A DNA stretch of 64,000 nt from Tetraselmis striata (Eukaryota > Chlorophyta > Chlorodendrophyceae > Chlorodendrales > Chlorodendraceae): the NCBI GenBank assembly GCA_006384855.1, contig VCJN01003369.1:1-64000 (forward strand), read 5' to 3'. Made by a program: the position numbers and the translations under genes. Shown here piece after piece: positions 1 through 10,275 of the stretch. A model generated the notes under the pieces. It was not told the origin of the DNA. It searched no databases and saw only the letters and a list, made by a program, of their open reading frames with translations. Within the stretch, counting starts at the first letter, position 1, and every line of letters starts with the position of its first letter.

Positions 1-168
1 GACGCTGGCCGCCGCACAACCCACTCCACAGCTCCGCCAGTGGTCGAGCACATCGGTGTATGTGTATACTATCTCAAAGGCATTCATACACAATCTTAGT
101 CTGGCGAGGGGTGGGAGGGCTCCCTCGCCGTATTGCGTGCGAGCCGCAACGCGAAGCTCCTGGAAAGA

Positions 169-444
169 TTACACTTGCCTCTGAGGCGCGTGGCCCTCAT
201 GTAGCTCCATGTCGAACGGGCAGAACTTTTCGGTTGGCATGTCATGCATAACCTTCCATATCTTCTTCTGCAACTTGCGGGTGATGTCATACTTGACTCG
301 GGGCTGGCGCCTTTTACCTCCCGACGCGGTGGTGACGTCTATGTGGTGCACGCATGATGCAGAGATGCTAGCGTCGGTTGTCATGACGAGCTTGTTGTCG
401 AAGTCGGCAACCGCATGCTCCAAGAGCTCGCGGAGAGTGTGCAT
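169..444 (-). CDS. Hypothetical coding fragment
   Basis: A 91-residue minus-strand reading frame rich in K/R/H (for example KRRQPRVKYDITRKLQKKIW) with amino-acid use that looks more coding than its neighbours. There is no recognisable domain and no signal peptide. It could be one exon of a gene or a remnant of a mobile-element gene; no flanking exon could be joined with confidence. The overlapping plus-strand frame at 209-454 looks like its shadow. Confidence 0.25.
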   Translation of the reverse strand: MHTLRELLEHAVADFDNKLVMTTDASISASCVHHIDVTTASGGKRRQPRVKYDITRKLQKKIWKVMHDMPTEKFCPFDMELHEGHAPQRQV

Positions 445-1432
445 CTCTAGCTAGCCAATGCCTACTGAAGTCAAAGACATTCTTGCCCAATCAATCATGA
501 GCATACCTTCCCACACCACAGTCACCACTTCGTCGTCGTCTGCCATCCTTGGCGACGATGGCGGGCTAGGTTGGGCCAGCGGGAGGTAGCGCGTGATTGT
601 CCAGCATGGCGCAGCGCCGCCGCCGCTGTATAGTATGGTATCGTTTGCCTGGAGGTTATAGAGACCGTTGCTAGCGCACGCGGTGCGGCAGTGAGACCTA
701 GCTCACGCCACCAGCCGTCCAGCACTGAAATGCTCAAGTTATGAAATTTATGAAAGTTTCGACCCCAAATTAAAGACACCCCCCCCTCCCCCCCCCCCCC
801 CCCCCCCTTTCTCAGTTTATCCGGAAATCCGGTACCCAAAACATATAATATTTAATCGTAACTGCCTTATTTGCTACTACTGCTACCCGTGGTTATTTGC
901 TGCAATCCTCGTACGGGTGCCGACGCGCTGCGGGCTGGATAAGAAACCACAATCATCGGATAAGAAAGTTGTCGTTTTCATCAGCGCCCCTCTATTATTT
1001 GCAGTACTATGCAGAGTTCTTAATTGATAGCTAATAGATTGCCGGTCAGTAATCGATCCCTAAGGCCCCAGGTATATAAACCCAAGGAACCACATGCATT
1101 TTGCTTCATGAAGATGCGCGCGTATAAGGGTTATGTAGGCTTTTTCCTTCCCCAGTACTTTGCGTGCATTCTCTGGACGCTCTCCCTGTAACCAAAAAGA
1201 CAAATATAAGGATTATAAGCCGTAAGGATTTCATGCACCGCCTGTACGAAGTGTGGAGATGATACATACGAGCAGACAGGTTGTCGCGTGGTTGCCACAA
1301 CCTCATCGCGCAATTCTCCTTGGCGCGCCAAATTTACAGTCGAGCCCAAACCAAAGCTCCCCACTCCAGTGTGCTTGCCACCGCGCGGAGGAATTTTCCC
1401 TGTCTAGCCGGTGTCGCAGCGGGTGGAAGATT
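445..1432. other. Intergenic stretch upstream of the FAD oxidoreductase gene
   Basis: No supported gene. It contains a long C tract at about 781-807, an AT-rich stretch at 840-900, and the presumed promoter and 5' leader of the gene starting at 1433. No TATA box or other motif can be assigned with confidence. Confidence 0.5.
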
Positions 1433-4400
1433 ATGGCCACTGAATACGACGTGGCGGTGGTGGGCGGCGGCGTGGTTGGCTGTGCAGTGCTGCGGGCGCT
1501 GCAGCTCGGCGGGCCTGGCAGGTGAGGGGAAATATCTATGACAGGGGTTTGAGTATTTTCCGTATGCTCGCCTCTGCCGGAACCAGCTGGTCGCCGCGAC
1601 CCGACACCGCCGGGCCGGTGCCGCGTACTGCGAGGATATAAGCACCCTCACGGTAGCGACCCCCTTCCTTCTTCGCTTCCATCGCCCTCTGGCCTCCTCA
1701 CTGCCCCCCTCCCCCCCCCCCCGGTTAGGCTCTGCATCCTCCTCGAGCGCGACGCCGTGCCGCTGGGTGGCGCCTCCGCGCGCAACAGCGGCATATGGCA
1801 CTGCGGATTTGACGCTATGCCCGGCACGCTGGAGGCGTACTGTCTGCGCCGCTCCAACGCGTTGGCGGGGAGTGCCCTGCCGGCGCTGGGCTTGGAGAGG
1901 TTGCCCCCCCCCCCCCCCCCCCCGCCGTCTTTCCCCTGGCCCTAAGGTAGATGTATATATGTTATGTATCTTTCCAATTCAATTCGTAAACTCTAGGAGA
2001 TACCTTAGCTAACTAACGCTAGCCCGCCTTATCGCTGGTTCGTGGACCGCAGGCGCTTTGTGGGTGCGCTCGTGATCGCGTGGGCAGAGGACCAGCTGGC
2101 GGAGCTGCCCGCACTGTATGGCCGCACGCAGCTGGCCGGCTTTCCGGACGTGGAGCTGCTGGCGGCGGAGGAGCTGTATGCGCGGGAGGCCAACCTGCGG
2201 GCCGGCGCGCTAGGCGGCCTGTTCGTGCCAGGTAGGCGAGCATCCAGCTGGGAGGGAGGGAGCTAGCTTTTGGGGTTGCACTGTGCGGGGAGGAGCCTAC
2301 CTGGTGGATACTGGTAGGCTTTCTGTGCCTGTCAAGGCCCCATATATATACCCTGTCCCTCCTCAGCTCCCCAGCTGCTGCCATACTGCCGCCGGCTGAG
2401 CCCGGCATTGTCAGTACTACACCGCAGGGGCATAGCTCCCAGTTAGCACAGCTTGAAGACGTGGTGGTGGTGGTGGAGGGGGGGGGGGGGGTACACCTAC
2501 CACCTGGCGAAGGGGTGCTGTGAGGCTATCCATGGCCCAGCTCACAGCTCGCGCCCTTGCTGTCAGGCGAATCCATTGTGGACCCCTGGGCGGTGCCGGC
2601 CGCGTACCTGGAGGACGCGCTCCAGCACGGTGCGGAGCTGCGCTGCAGTGCGGAGCTGCAGGCAGGCGAGCAGCTGCCGGCGGAGAGTGGGGGTGGATGG
2701 CGCCTATGCACCGCAGCCGGGGAGGTGCGCGCGCGGGTCGTTGTCAACTGCGCGGGTGCGACCCCCCCCCCCCCCCCCCCCCTGCACTGGCGCTTTATTG
2801 GCACTCTTAGCGCGCAATTATGAGCATAAGACCCATGCATTGTGCACTTCACGGCGGAATCCATCCATTTTAATCATCCGTTGAAACGTTGAGGCTCGTC
2901 TGCAGCACCCCGCCAAACATGGAGATCTATCCCTGACCGAGATGCGCTCTGGCTCGATGCGGGGTGTGCAGGGCTGTACGGGGACACAGTGGAGGGCATC
3001 TGCGCACCGCCTGGCTTCACCATCCAGCCGCGCCTAGGGCAGTTTGTCGTGTTTGGGCCGGAGGCGCACTCGCTGGTCCTACCCCCCCCCCCCCCCCCCA
3101 CCGGCCCCGGTTCCCCCTCCCTTTCCTCTGCCCTCGGACAGCATGATTGCGTAGCATCCCACTTTGTCCCTTTGAAGAGACCGCCGTTGTGCCGGCCGTA
3201 GGTGAGCTCCATCATCATGCCGCTGCCCACCAAGCGCACCAAGGGCGTGCTTGCGTCGCCAACCGTGTCAGGTACGCCTGTGGGTCGAGTCACCGCGGCG
3301 CCTTTGGGGGCAAAGGGGGGAGAGCGAGCTGCCGCCTGACGCTGATGATGGCGATAAGAGCCCCGTGCCAGTCGATGGATGCAGTGCAGCCACTCGCTGT
3401 GGATGCATAAATGGTGTTTACTATAGTCAGCTTGGGGTATGGGAGCTTACATGTGGGGTTGGGCCTGGGCGCAGGGCACCTGCTGGTAGGGCCCACCGCG
3501 ACAGAGACCACCCAACGTGACAACTCCTTAGCGCCAGCGGACCTCGCCACGGAGGCCATGCTGCAGGGTGAGGCCAGCCGCATGCTGCCTGCGATCGAGG
3601 AGCTCGCCCCCCTGGCGAGCTACTCGGGCATTCGCCCAGCCACGCAGCACGAAGACTACCAGATCTATGCGTCTCCTGCCCGCAGCTGGATCACAGTCGC
3701 AGGCATCCGTTCCACAGGTGCCCCCACCCTGCCCCTATCCCAGACTTTCCCTGCCCTCTTCCCAGCTATTATAGACCGCTACGTAGATATAGCTCCACCA
3801 CCGGCGGCTAGGCCGGCTGGCTGTCTCGCTGCCGAGATCGGCTCCTGCCTTGAGCTGCTGCCAGTGGTATGTTTATGTAAGTATATATGTGTATATATAT
3901 ATGTGTGTATATACAATTATACATACGTTATAAGATGTATATTTATATTTATATGAGAGAGACAGAGAGAGAGGGAGAGGGAGAGAGAGGGAGAGGGAGT
4001 GAGAGACAGAGGGAGACACAGAGAGAGAGAGAGAGAGGGAGTGAGAGAACTGGAATGGCGGCACTTCACGGGGCACCGAGAGAACACAGGGTAGTTGAGG
4101 GGCATCACAACACCCGGACTATCGCGTGTGCCGTTGTAGCCGCATGGCGATGGGAGGGGAGCTGGGATGTGCCATATGGCGGCTGGCATGCGCGAAACAG
4201 AGTTGGGTCCCTTTGTTGGAGCATTAGTGCGGTGGCAATTCCATGCATGCCAGTGCATATGAGATATTTATTGATACAGTTAATGACTTAATGTCAAAAT
4301 ACACCACCTGCTGCTTCACACGGTGTCTATCCATATGTTCTCGGCTAGTCAGCGAGTATTTTCATGGTGTGAATAGGTCAGGAGAAAGGGGCTTATTTAC

Positions 4401-4883
4401 GATGACCTCATTGGCGCCCAACATAGGTAAAGGGACACATGCACACGGGGCACTGCGCAGAGCGGCATTGTGTTAGCCCCAGCCAGGACCTTGTGTCCCC
4501 AGCCCGCACAAGGGGACTAACTGTGTGTCACGTACTTGCATACGCATTCAGTGCATATATTAGGTCTAGACGCCATTAAAATGCAAAGCACACGAATTCT
4601 CCCTTCCCATTGATCGACAACTCCATACTCACTACTGCACCATGTGCGCTCCGCGGCCGCAGGTCTCTCTGCGTCGCTGGGCATCGGCGAGTATGTGAAC
4701 AGCCTCTATGAGATACACTTTGGCCGCGAGGTCGATGGGGACAGCGCGCCCAGGCGACCCAGTCGCGAGCGGAAACAGGTGCCTCCGGACGAGGCGGTCA
4801 CACACCCGGTGGCGCGCCTTTCGCGCGGTCTCTCCATGTTTGTCGGTCGCGCAGCGCGCTCACCCCTTAGTAGCCGGCTGTAA
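1433..4883 (+). CDS. FAD-dependent oxidoreductase, L-2-hydroxyglutarate / glycerol-3-phosphate dehydrogenase type (8 exons)
   Basis: Exons by GT-AG rule and phase: 1433-1521, 1729-1899, 2053-2231, 2567-2755, 2972-3075, 3202-3271, 3475-3717, 4663-4883. They sum to 1266 nt, a 421-residue protein, normal for DAO-fold (COG0579-like) flavoenzymes. Residues 10-15 (GGGVVG) are the Rossmann FAD motif; ERD plus GASARNSG near residues 37-52 is the family motif after the second strand; NCAGLYGD near 207-214 and the C-terminal VAGIRSTGLSASLGIGEYV near 341-360 match the FAD-binding end of the family. Members oxidise a 2-hydroxy acid or glycerol-3-phosphate and pass electrons to a quinone or other acceptor; the substrate cannot be fixed from sequence. 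No clear transit peptide precedes the Rossmann motif. Three introns have a C tract within about 12 nt of the donor. Convergent with the next gene. Confidence 0.88.
1700..3100 (+). repeat. C and G homopolymer tracts inside introns of the oxidoreductase gene
   Basis: Long runs lie at about 1703-1722 (C, just before the acceptor of intron 1), 1904-1923 (C, right after the donor of intron 2), 2468-2481 (G, intron 3), 2761-2781 (C, right after the donor of intron 4) and 3081-3099 (C, right after the donor of intron 5). Exons of the same gene have none. Confidence 0.8.
3880..4050 (+). repeat. TA/GT and GA microsatellites in intron 7
   Basis: A TATATGTGTATA-type stretch (about 3880-3955) runs into an interrupted (GA)n tract (about 3955-4045). 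It lies inside the 945-bp intron 7 of the oxidoreductase gene, the longest intron of that gene; the remainder of the intron shows no gene. Confidence 0.8.
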
Positions 4884-5125
4884 TGCCCGGGTAAGTGCCG
4901 TCACCTTGGGCGTGTGTCTTGTCCAGGCGCTCAGAGTCTTGATGCTTAAAACATGAGCCTCCGGAAGCGTACTCGGCGATCCTGCAATTCGCTGCAATAG
5001 TGGTCAAGGGCGTGCTGTTGGCGAAAGGACTTCAGGCGGGTGATACGTGTGATGCTGGAGTTGATGATAGTTGATGCAACCAATGCACATGCACGCTTGT
5101 CTGAGCGCCGTGAGCTTTTCCTTAG

Positions 5126-6385
5126 TTAGCTGTCTTGTGGCTTGCTGTCTTCAGTAGCTTGCGGTGTGAGCGCGGTGGCCTCCACCGGCGTGGCTTCGCA
5201 GAGCGTTGGGGCATCCTCCGCGCTGAGTCCAAATAAGCGAGGCCGCTCGGCAACGAGATACGCGTCCTGGTACCCGCCGCTGGCCGCGGTCTGCAGGCGC
5301 AGCATGCCTTTGCGACCCCCTTGGCCTGGCTCTATCCCTGCCACCAGGTGGTCCGCCCATCGATTGAACCGCGGCGCCAGCTGCCAGCGCGGCGGACCGC
5401 GCCAGCGGCTGGCGGCCTCGCTGTGCGGGACGAAGCGGCCCACCCCGCGGACCTCCGCTCCCGGGAAGGTGTGCAAGCCAATGGTGAACAGCTGCCGTGG
5501 CTGTGGGCGCGGCAGGCAGCAGGGCTTGAGCACAAGCAGGCCGATGTCGGCCGGGTTGGTGTTGAAGAGGTCCACCGCACGCAGCGACAGCGTGCCGCAG
5601 AGATGCACCGCCAGCAGGGCAACCGGCCCCTCTGCGCGCGCCAGCAGCACATCCGCCATTGCGGCCAGCGTGCGCCGCTTCTTGATGTTCTGCTTGCTGG
5701 TGACGAGCGTCACGGGCCAGCTGTGGAAGTAGCGGCCGTAGATGTGGTCCCAGTTTATATGGTGGGGGCCCACGTCAGGGGCGCCGCTCAGCGGCCAGGC
5801 CTGGTCCACCAGCACGATGCGCTCCACCGAGTCTGGCGGGCACAGCTCCGCCAGCAGCATGCCCAGGTAGCCCTTGCCGCTGCAGAGGTCCAGCAGGGTG
5901 ACGCGCGGCGAGCCCGGCGGGCGCTCCGCCACCCACCGCAGCGCGCGGTCCAGCACTGGCGCCACCTCATCCACCTCCTTGAGCACACGGTCCGCCTTCC
6001 ACAGCCGCTTCCAGGTGGTGGCATCCCCGCGAAAGCGGCGCCTCCAGCGCAGGATCGCGCCGCCAACGCCTGCTTCGCTCATCGACATCAGCTCGGGGTA
6101 CGCGCGCGCCGCCCGCGACGCCGCCAGCTCCGAACCCAGCCACGCAGCAAACGCCTCCTCCCCGGACTCGTCGCCCAGCTCTCCAGACGCCGGCGGCTGA
6201 AGCCCCGGCTCTCCTACATCTCGCACGGCACTGACGGGCTTGCGCCGCGTGCTGCCGAGCAGCGGACCCCGACGAACAAGCCACCGGCGATGTTGCCGGT
6301 TATTGTCCCGGCGCAGGACTTCGTGACGCGAGGGCGCCAGCTCGGGGCGAACCACCGCCAGCGCTGGAAACGCCGTGGACGGCAT
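5126..6385 (-). CDS. SAM-dependent methyltransferase, Methyltransf_32 / TRM13-METTL25-like
   Basis: Single-exon gene of 419 residues. Residues 165-175 (LDLCSGKGYLG) form the SAM-binding glycine loop of a class I methyltransferase; VLVD near 191-194 is the acidic end of strand 2; VHLCGTLS (260-267) and LKPCCLP (286-292) are the paired HLCG / K-P-C-C signatures seen in the TRM13, METTL25 and related group. Known relatives methylate tRNA or protein; the substrate here is unknown. The first 55 residues are Arg-rich with few acids (for example RRDNNRQHRRWLVRRG), so a mitochondrial or plastid presequence is possible. Start chosen as the first Met of the open frame, 851 bp from the divergent BTB gene. 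The 3' end faces the oxidoreductase gene 242 bp away. Plus-strand frames over it (5142-5732, 5321-6406) are shadows. Confidence 0.8.
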   Translation of the reverse strand: MPSTAFPALAVVRPELAPSRHEVLRRDNNRQHRRWLVRRGPLLGSTRRKPVSAVRDVGEPGLQPPASGELGDESGEEAFAAWLGSELAASRAARAYPELMSMSEAGVGGAILRWRRRFRGDATTWKRLWKADRVLKEVDEVAPVLDRALRWVAERPPGSPRVTLLDLCSGKGYLGMLLAELCPPDSVERIVLVDQAWPLSGAPDVGPHHINWDHIYGRYFHSWPVTLVTSKQNIKKRRTLAAMADVLLARAEGPVALLAVHLCGTLSLRAVDLFNTNPADIGLLVLKPCCLPRPQPRQLFTIGLHTFPGAEVRGVGRFVPHSEAASRWRGPPRWQLAPRFNRWADHLVAGIEPGQGGRKGMLRLQTAASGGYQDAYLVAERPRLFGLSAEDAPTLCEATPVEATALTPQATEDSKPQDS

Positions 6386-7236
6386 TCCGCTGGGTTGGCG
6401 AAGTAACGAGTGCGCTTCTACCGGAAGTCGCTACGGAAAACTACGTTGCGGGCGAAAACGTGCCGGCAGACGGGGGAAAAGTCGCCGCCGTCGGGCCAGT
6501 TTGGTCGGGGCTGTCGCGCTTGTACGGGTATCCATGAAGCGACTGTGGGTAGCAGTCATTGCGAAATAACAGAGTTAAAATATAGTCGCTAATTGATTTG
6601 CATGAGCTAGCAGCGGAAGGCGATATCAGGAAATCACCAAAAAAAGGCGGAGTCAAAATATGATAATATCCCAGATTGCCGATAATCCTAATAATATATT
6701 ACTTTTTTAAATGTACGCGTAATCCTTACTAACTCAAGATCAGTCGACAAAGCAGCAGATATTCGTTTGAGTACGGGCATACCCGCAGCATAATATATCA
6801 TGCAAATCTGCTGGCGCCAGGTGCGGTGGGGCCAGAACACCACCACAGCATCGAAATATTAGACCAGCCGCTAGCCGGTACGAGCAGCACACAAAAACAA
6901 GACGCGCGAGCAGCAACGCGCGGGTGAAGAGGCAGCCTAAACTCCACTGCACTCACCTCTGAGGAGAGTTTCGGTGCGCAGCCTTGTATCTGACGGATGA
7001 AAAAGGGAAACGCGAGAGCTACTAGAGTCACCTAGCTCTGGCGTATGTCGGCAAGCAGAGTACGCCTCAAGAACGCCACCCTGTACCTAGCGCCGGTCGC
7101 CTCCACACCGCGCGTCGCAGGGTACGTCAGAACAGCAGGAGACGGCGCCGCTCACTCACTGCGGAGCTCGAAGTCCCTGAGTCGACACGCTCCGAGCACA
7201 AGCTAAAGCCAAGCGATACGGAAGCTAGTGCTTGCC
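6386..7236. other. Divergent intergenic region between methyltransferase and BTB genes
   Basis: An 851-bp gap that should hold both promoters. It contains a copy of a dispersed repeat at about 6590-6650 and AT-rich sequence at 6655-6720. No gene is supported. Confidence 0.5.
6590..6652 (-). repeat. Dispersed repeat: GGTGATTTCC ... GCTAGCTCATG motif
   Basis: In minus orientation this reads TTTTTTTGGTGATTTCC, then GATATCGCCTTCCGCTGC, then TAGCTCATG. Related copies lie near 16030-16085, 59595-59655, 59935-59985 and 61070-61180. The conserved block of about 50 bp with AT-rich flanks and nearby AGCGAC suggests the end of a transposon or MITE family. Confidence 0.6.
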
Positions 7237-10236
7237 ATGAAGAGAACTGCAGCTGAGCTGAAGCGCGACGTGTTTGCAAAGCTGCGGACGGATCCGGAGG
7301 TGCGAGTTTGCCTCTTCGGGTGATGCGAGCTAGTTCCCCAGATTTTTCCCGCCCCCTGGCCCGCCTGGCCTGTCGTCCCGCCCGGGATCTTTCTGCTACA
7401 TGACGTGCCTTGCTGGGCGAGTGGGCATCTACAGCGAGCAGCCAAACCCGTGCTGAAACCGGCGCAGAGGACTCGGAGACCCCCCCCCCCCCCCCCCCCA
7501 CCCCGGTTTTAGGTGGCGGGGGGGGGGGGGGGGGGGTCCGACACGCCAGAATTTTCACTGCGCTCAAACATGCGACGTCTCCTGCTGGAATTGCACGGCA
7601 GCTCGTCCAGTGAGCGGTACCTATCTCCTAGCCGAAACAGCTCTTTTGTTCCCAGAGGACTGAGCGAGTTTTGTTCAGCGTTATTTTCTCAAGTGGGCTT
7701 TTCAGCGGGGACAGGAAGTTGCGGAATTCCCGCTCGTCGCCACGAAGTCGAACTACCCAGGTACCAGTACCAGTACCGGAACTGGTTGCCACCACGTTCC
7801 TGCTAGCAGCGCCCAGTCGTTGGCGCCGCGTTCCTATACGGGACTCGTCGCAGGTGCTTGCCGGCCCGAAATTCATGCGGCGCGTCGAGCCAGCACCCAG
7901 CTCGAAGGTACAGGTGCCGGTACTGGTAGCGACGATGTGAACAGGGTGTCGTCGAGTTTTAGCGAGGCAGGGAGACGTCGTCGATCGCCACATCGGCTGG
8001 GATTGCACTCTAGCAGCGCGGCACCCGTACTACTGGTACTGTAGCGACTAGTTCATAGCAGGTGACGTCCGGGCTTGCGACAGATCATGTCCGTGAGTCT
8101 TTATTTCGTCCCATCCCTACGCGTGCGTCCCCACGCGTGCGTCCCTCCGACCTGTACCCGTACCTGTACGGGCGTCAGATGTTTTCCACGCGTACAAGCA
8201 CCCGGTATAGCACAAGTACCGGTACCGGGGTACCGGTATAGTACAATTACCCGGTACTGGGTACGTCGCTAGAGTACATCTGTGGATGTTTAAAACCATA
8301 ATAATTATAATATAGCGACTGTCTGATCCTAATAGCGACTAGCTATAATCCTTGTCACCTACCATCGCGACTTTTCGCTCGCCTGATTTTGGTCGCTATC
8401 GTATCACATCTGGTGGAGCAGACAGAATAATTTTGAAATAATTTAATAATAATTTAAATAATAATAATAATTTAATAATTTTGAAAATTTTGGTCGCTAA
8501 TATTTTTATTATCATCGCTATGCCCGGCGGTCACTGCTAGCAATTCTGCGACGACTGGCAATTGCAACGCGGTCGCTGATTCGCGGACTGATTCTGCGCC
8601 CCGCGCATACGCACACTGTACCGTAAAAACATCAATGGGAAGCAGGAACGTGGATGAATACTAAAAACGGTTTATTGCTGTCAAATTTGTATTTTTCATG
8701 CAACATGTACCGTACAAGCACAGGAGGTGTACGGATGAAGAACGTTGTTACCCCCACGATGAGGGGAAAACTATTAGTCCTGGAGAAATAACTACGAATA
8801 TTACACGAATGTATCACGAATCAAGACCCGAAGATGCAAAATAATCCTTTATTGTAGAATTGAATAATTCGGACTGTATGTTGCTAAACACATACACCAC
8901 AATCCAGGTTTTCAGGTGAGGGCCGGGCACCAAATACTTGTCCACTCCTGGCTGCCTGGTTGAATATGATACCTGCGCTTGCGGGGAAGGTTCGGTACCA
9001 CATAGGCGCATAATCCGTAATGTGTCAGTCTGAGACTCAAGTGGCAGGGTGCGATGGTGGGGATGCCCTGCTGAAGGTATACCACCCGGTGTGGCGGAGA
9101 CACTGACAACCTGGCTGACCTGATGGCCGCGCCCAACAGCTCGCAGACTGGGTGTTCATTGTCCAGGGGCAGGAGATCCGTGCGCCGGGAAACGTGCTGC
9201 GCGCCGCGAGCGAGGTGCTCTTTGACATGTTGGGCGAGTGCGGCGGCAGCTCCGCGCCCAACCGCTGCCCGCTGCCGGACTTCATCACGCCGCAGGGCTT
9301 CAACGCCATCCTGGACTTCATCCTGTCGCCGCCGGCAGGCGGTGACGGCGACTCGGTCGGGTTGCTGGATCACTGCGCCGTGTCGCGCGAGACGGGAAAG
9401 GACACGTACTGCGCCGCGGCGGTGGAGGTGATGGTGGCGGCGGACCACCTGCGCGTGCCGGGCTTGGTGAAGCTCCTGGGGGAGGACGTGATGCACAAGG
9501 CGCGCGAGGGCCGCATCAACGTCCTGCACATGTGGAGCTTGCTGGATTCGGTGGGCACGCAGGGCTGCTTCGTCCTGCTGCTCCAGCAGCTGCACAGCCT
9601 GATCGCGGAGCACGCGGGCTTCTGGCTGTGCGAGACCGGCAAGACTGGCGTGCCGTTCTCCGCGTGCCTCACCAGCGCCCAGCTCGGGGAGCTCATCTCC
9701 ACCGCGCTGGCTACTGACTGCCGGGACGAGCCACGCCTGGCAACGGCGCTCTTTGGCGCGCTGCACCAGTGGTGCCGCCATCGGCAGCGCGCGGCGCAGA
9801 TGTCGGACGACGCAGCGCGGGACCCAGGGGGCGGCGGCCTGGCCGGCATGCTGGACGACCACCTGCGGGACCTCTTCAAGCTGGACCACCTCTGTCGCGG
9901 CATGACGCCGCAGTACATCAAGACAATTGTGCTGCCGAGCGGCCTCGTGCCGCGCGAGCTCGTGATGCAGGCGTTCCAGGAGATGGCATGCACGGCGGAG
10001 GCGCTCGGGATCAAGTTCATGGCCAATGCCAACATCATGAGCGAAGTCTACCTGCGCCAGTCTTATGTCACCGTACGCCCACAAACACATGCTCACCGCT
10101 ATCACACTTTGGTAGAGAGAGAGAGAGAGAGAGAGAGAGACAACGAAGCTGATGTTGATTGTCCATACCCTTGCATGACACCCATTGCTCCCTCATGCAC
10201 ACCTCGGCAATGACCACCGCTATCGCACTTTGAGTT

Positions 10237-10275
<39 letters not shown>

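Noticed and set aside
5321-6406. 361-residue plus-strand open frame
   Set aside because: Antisense shadow of the methyltransferase gene; Arg/Gln/His/Ala-rich with no motif.
8912-10105. 397-residue minus-strand open frame
   Set aside because: It is antisense to the BTB exon, His/Arg/Gln-rich in the way GC-rich shadows are, and shows no domain; the plus strand has a clear BTB domain and matching splice phases.
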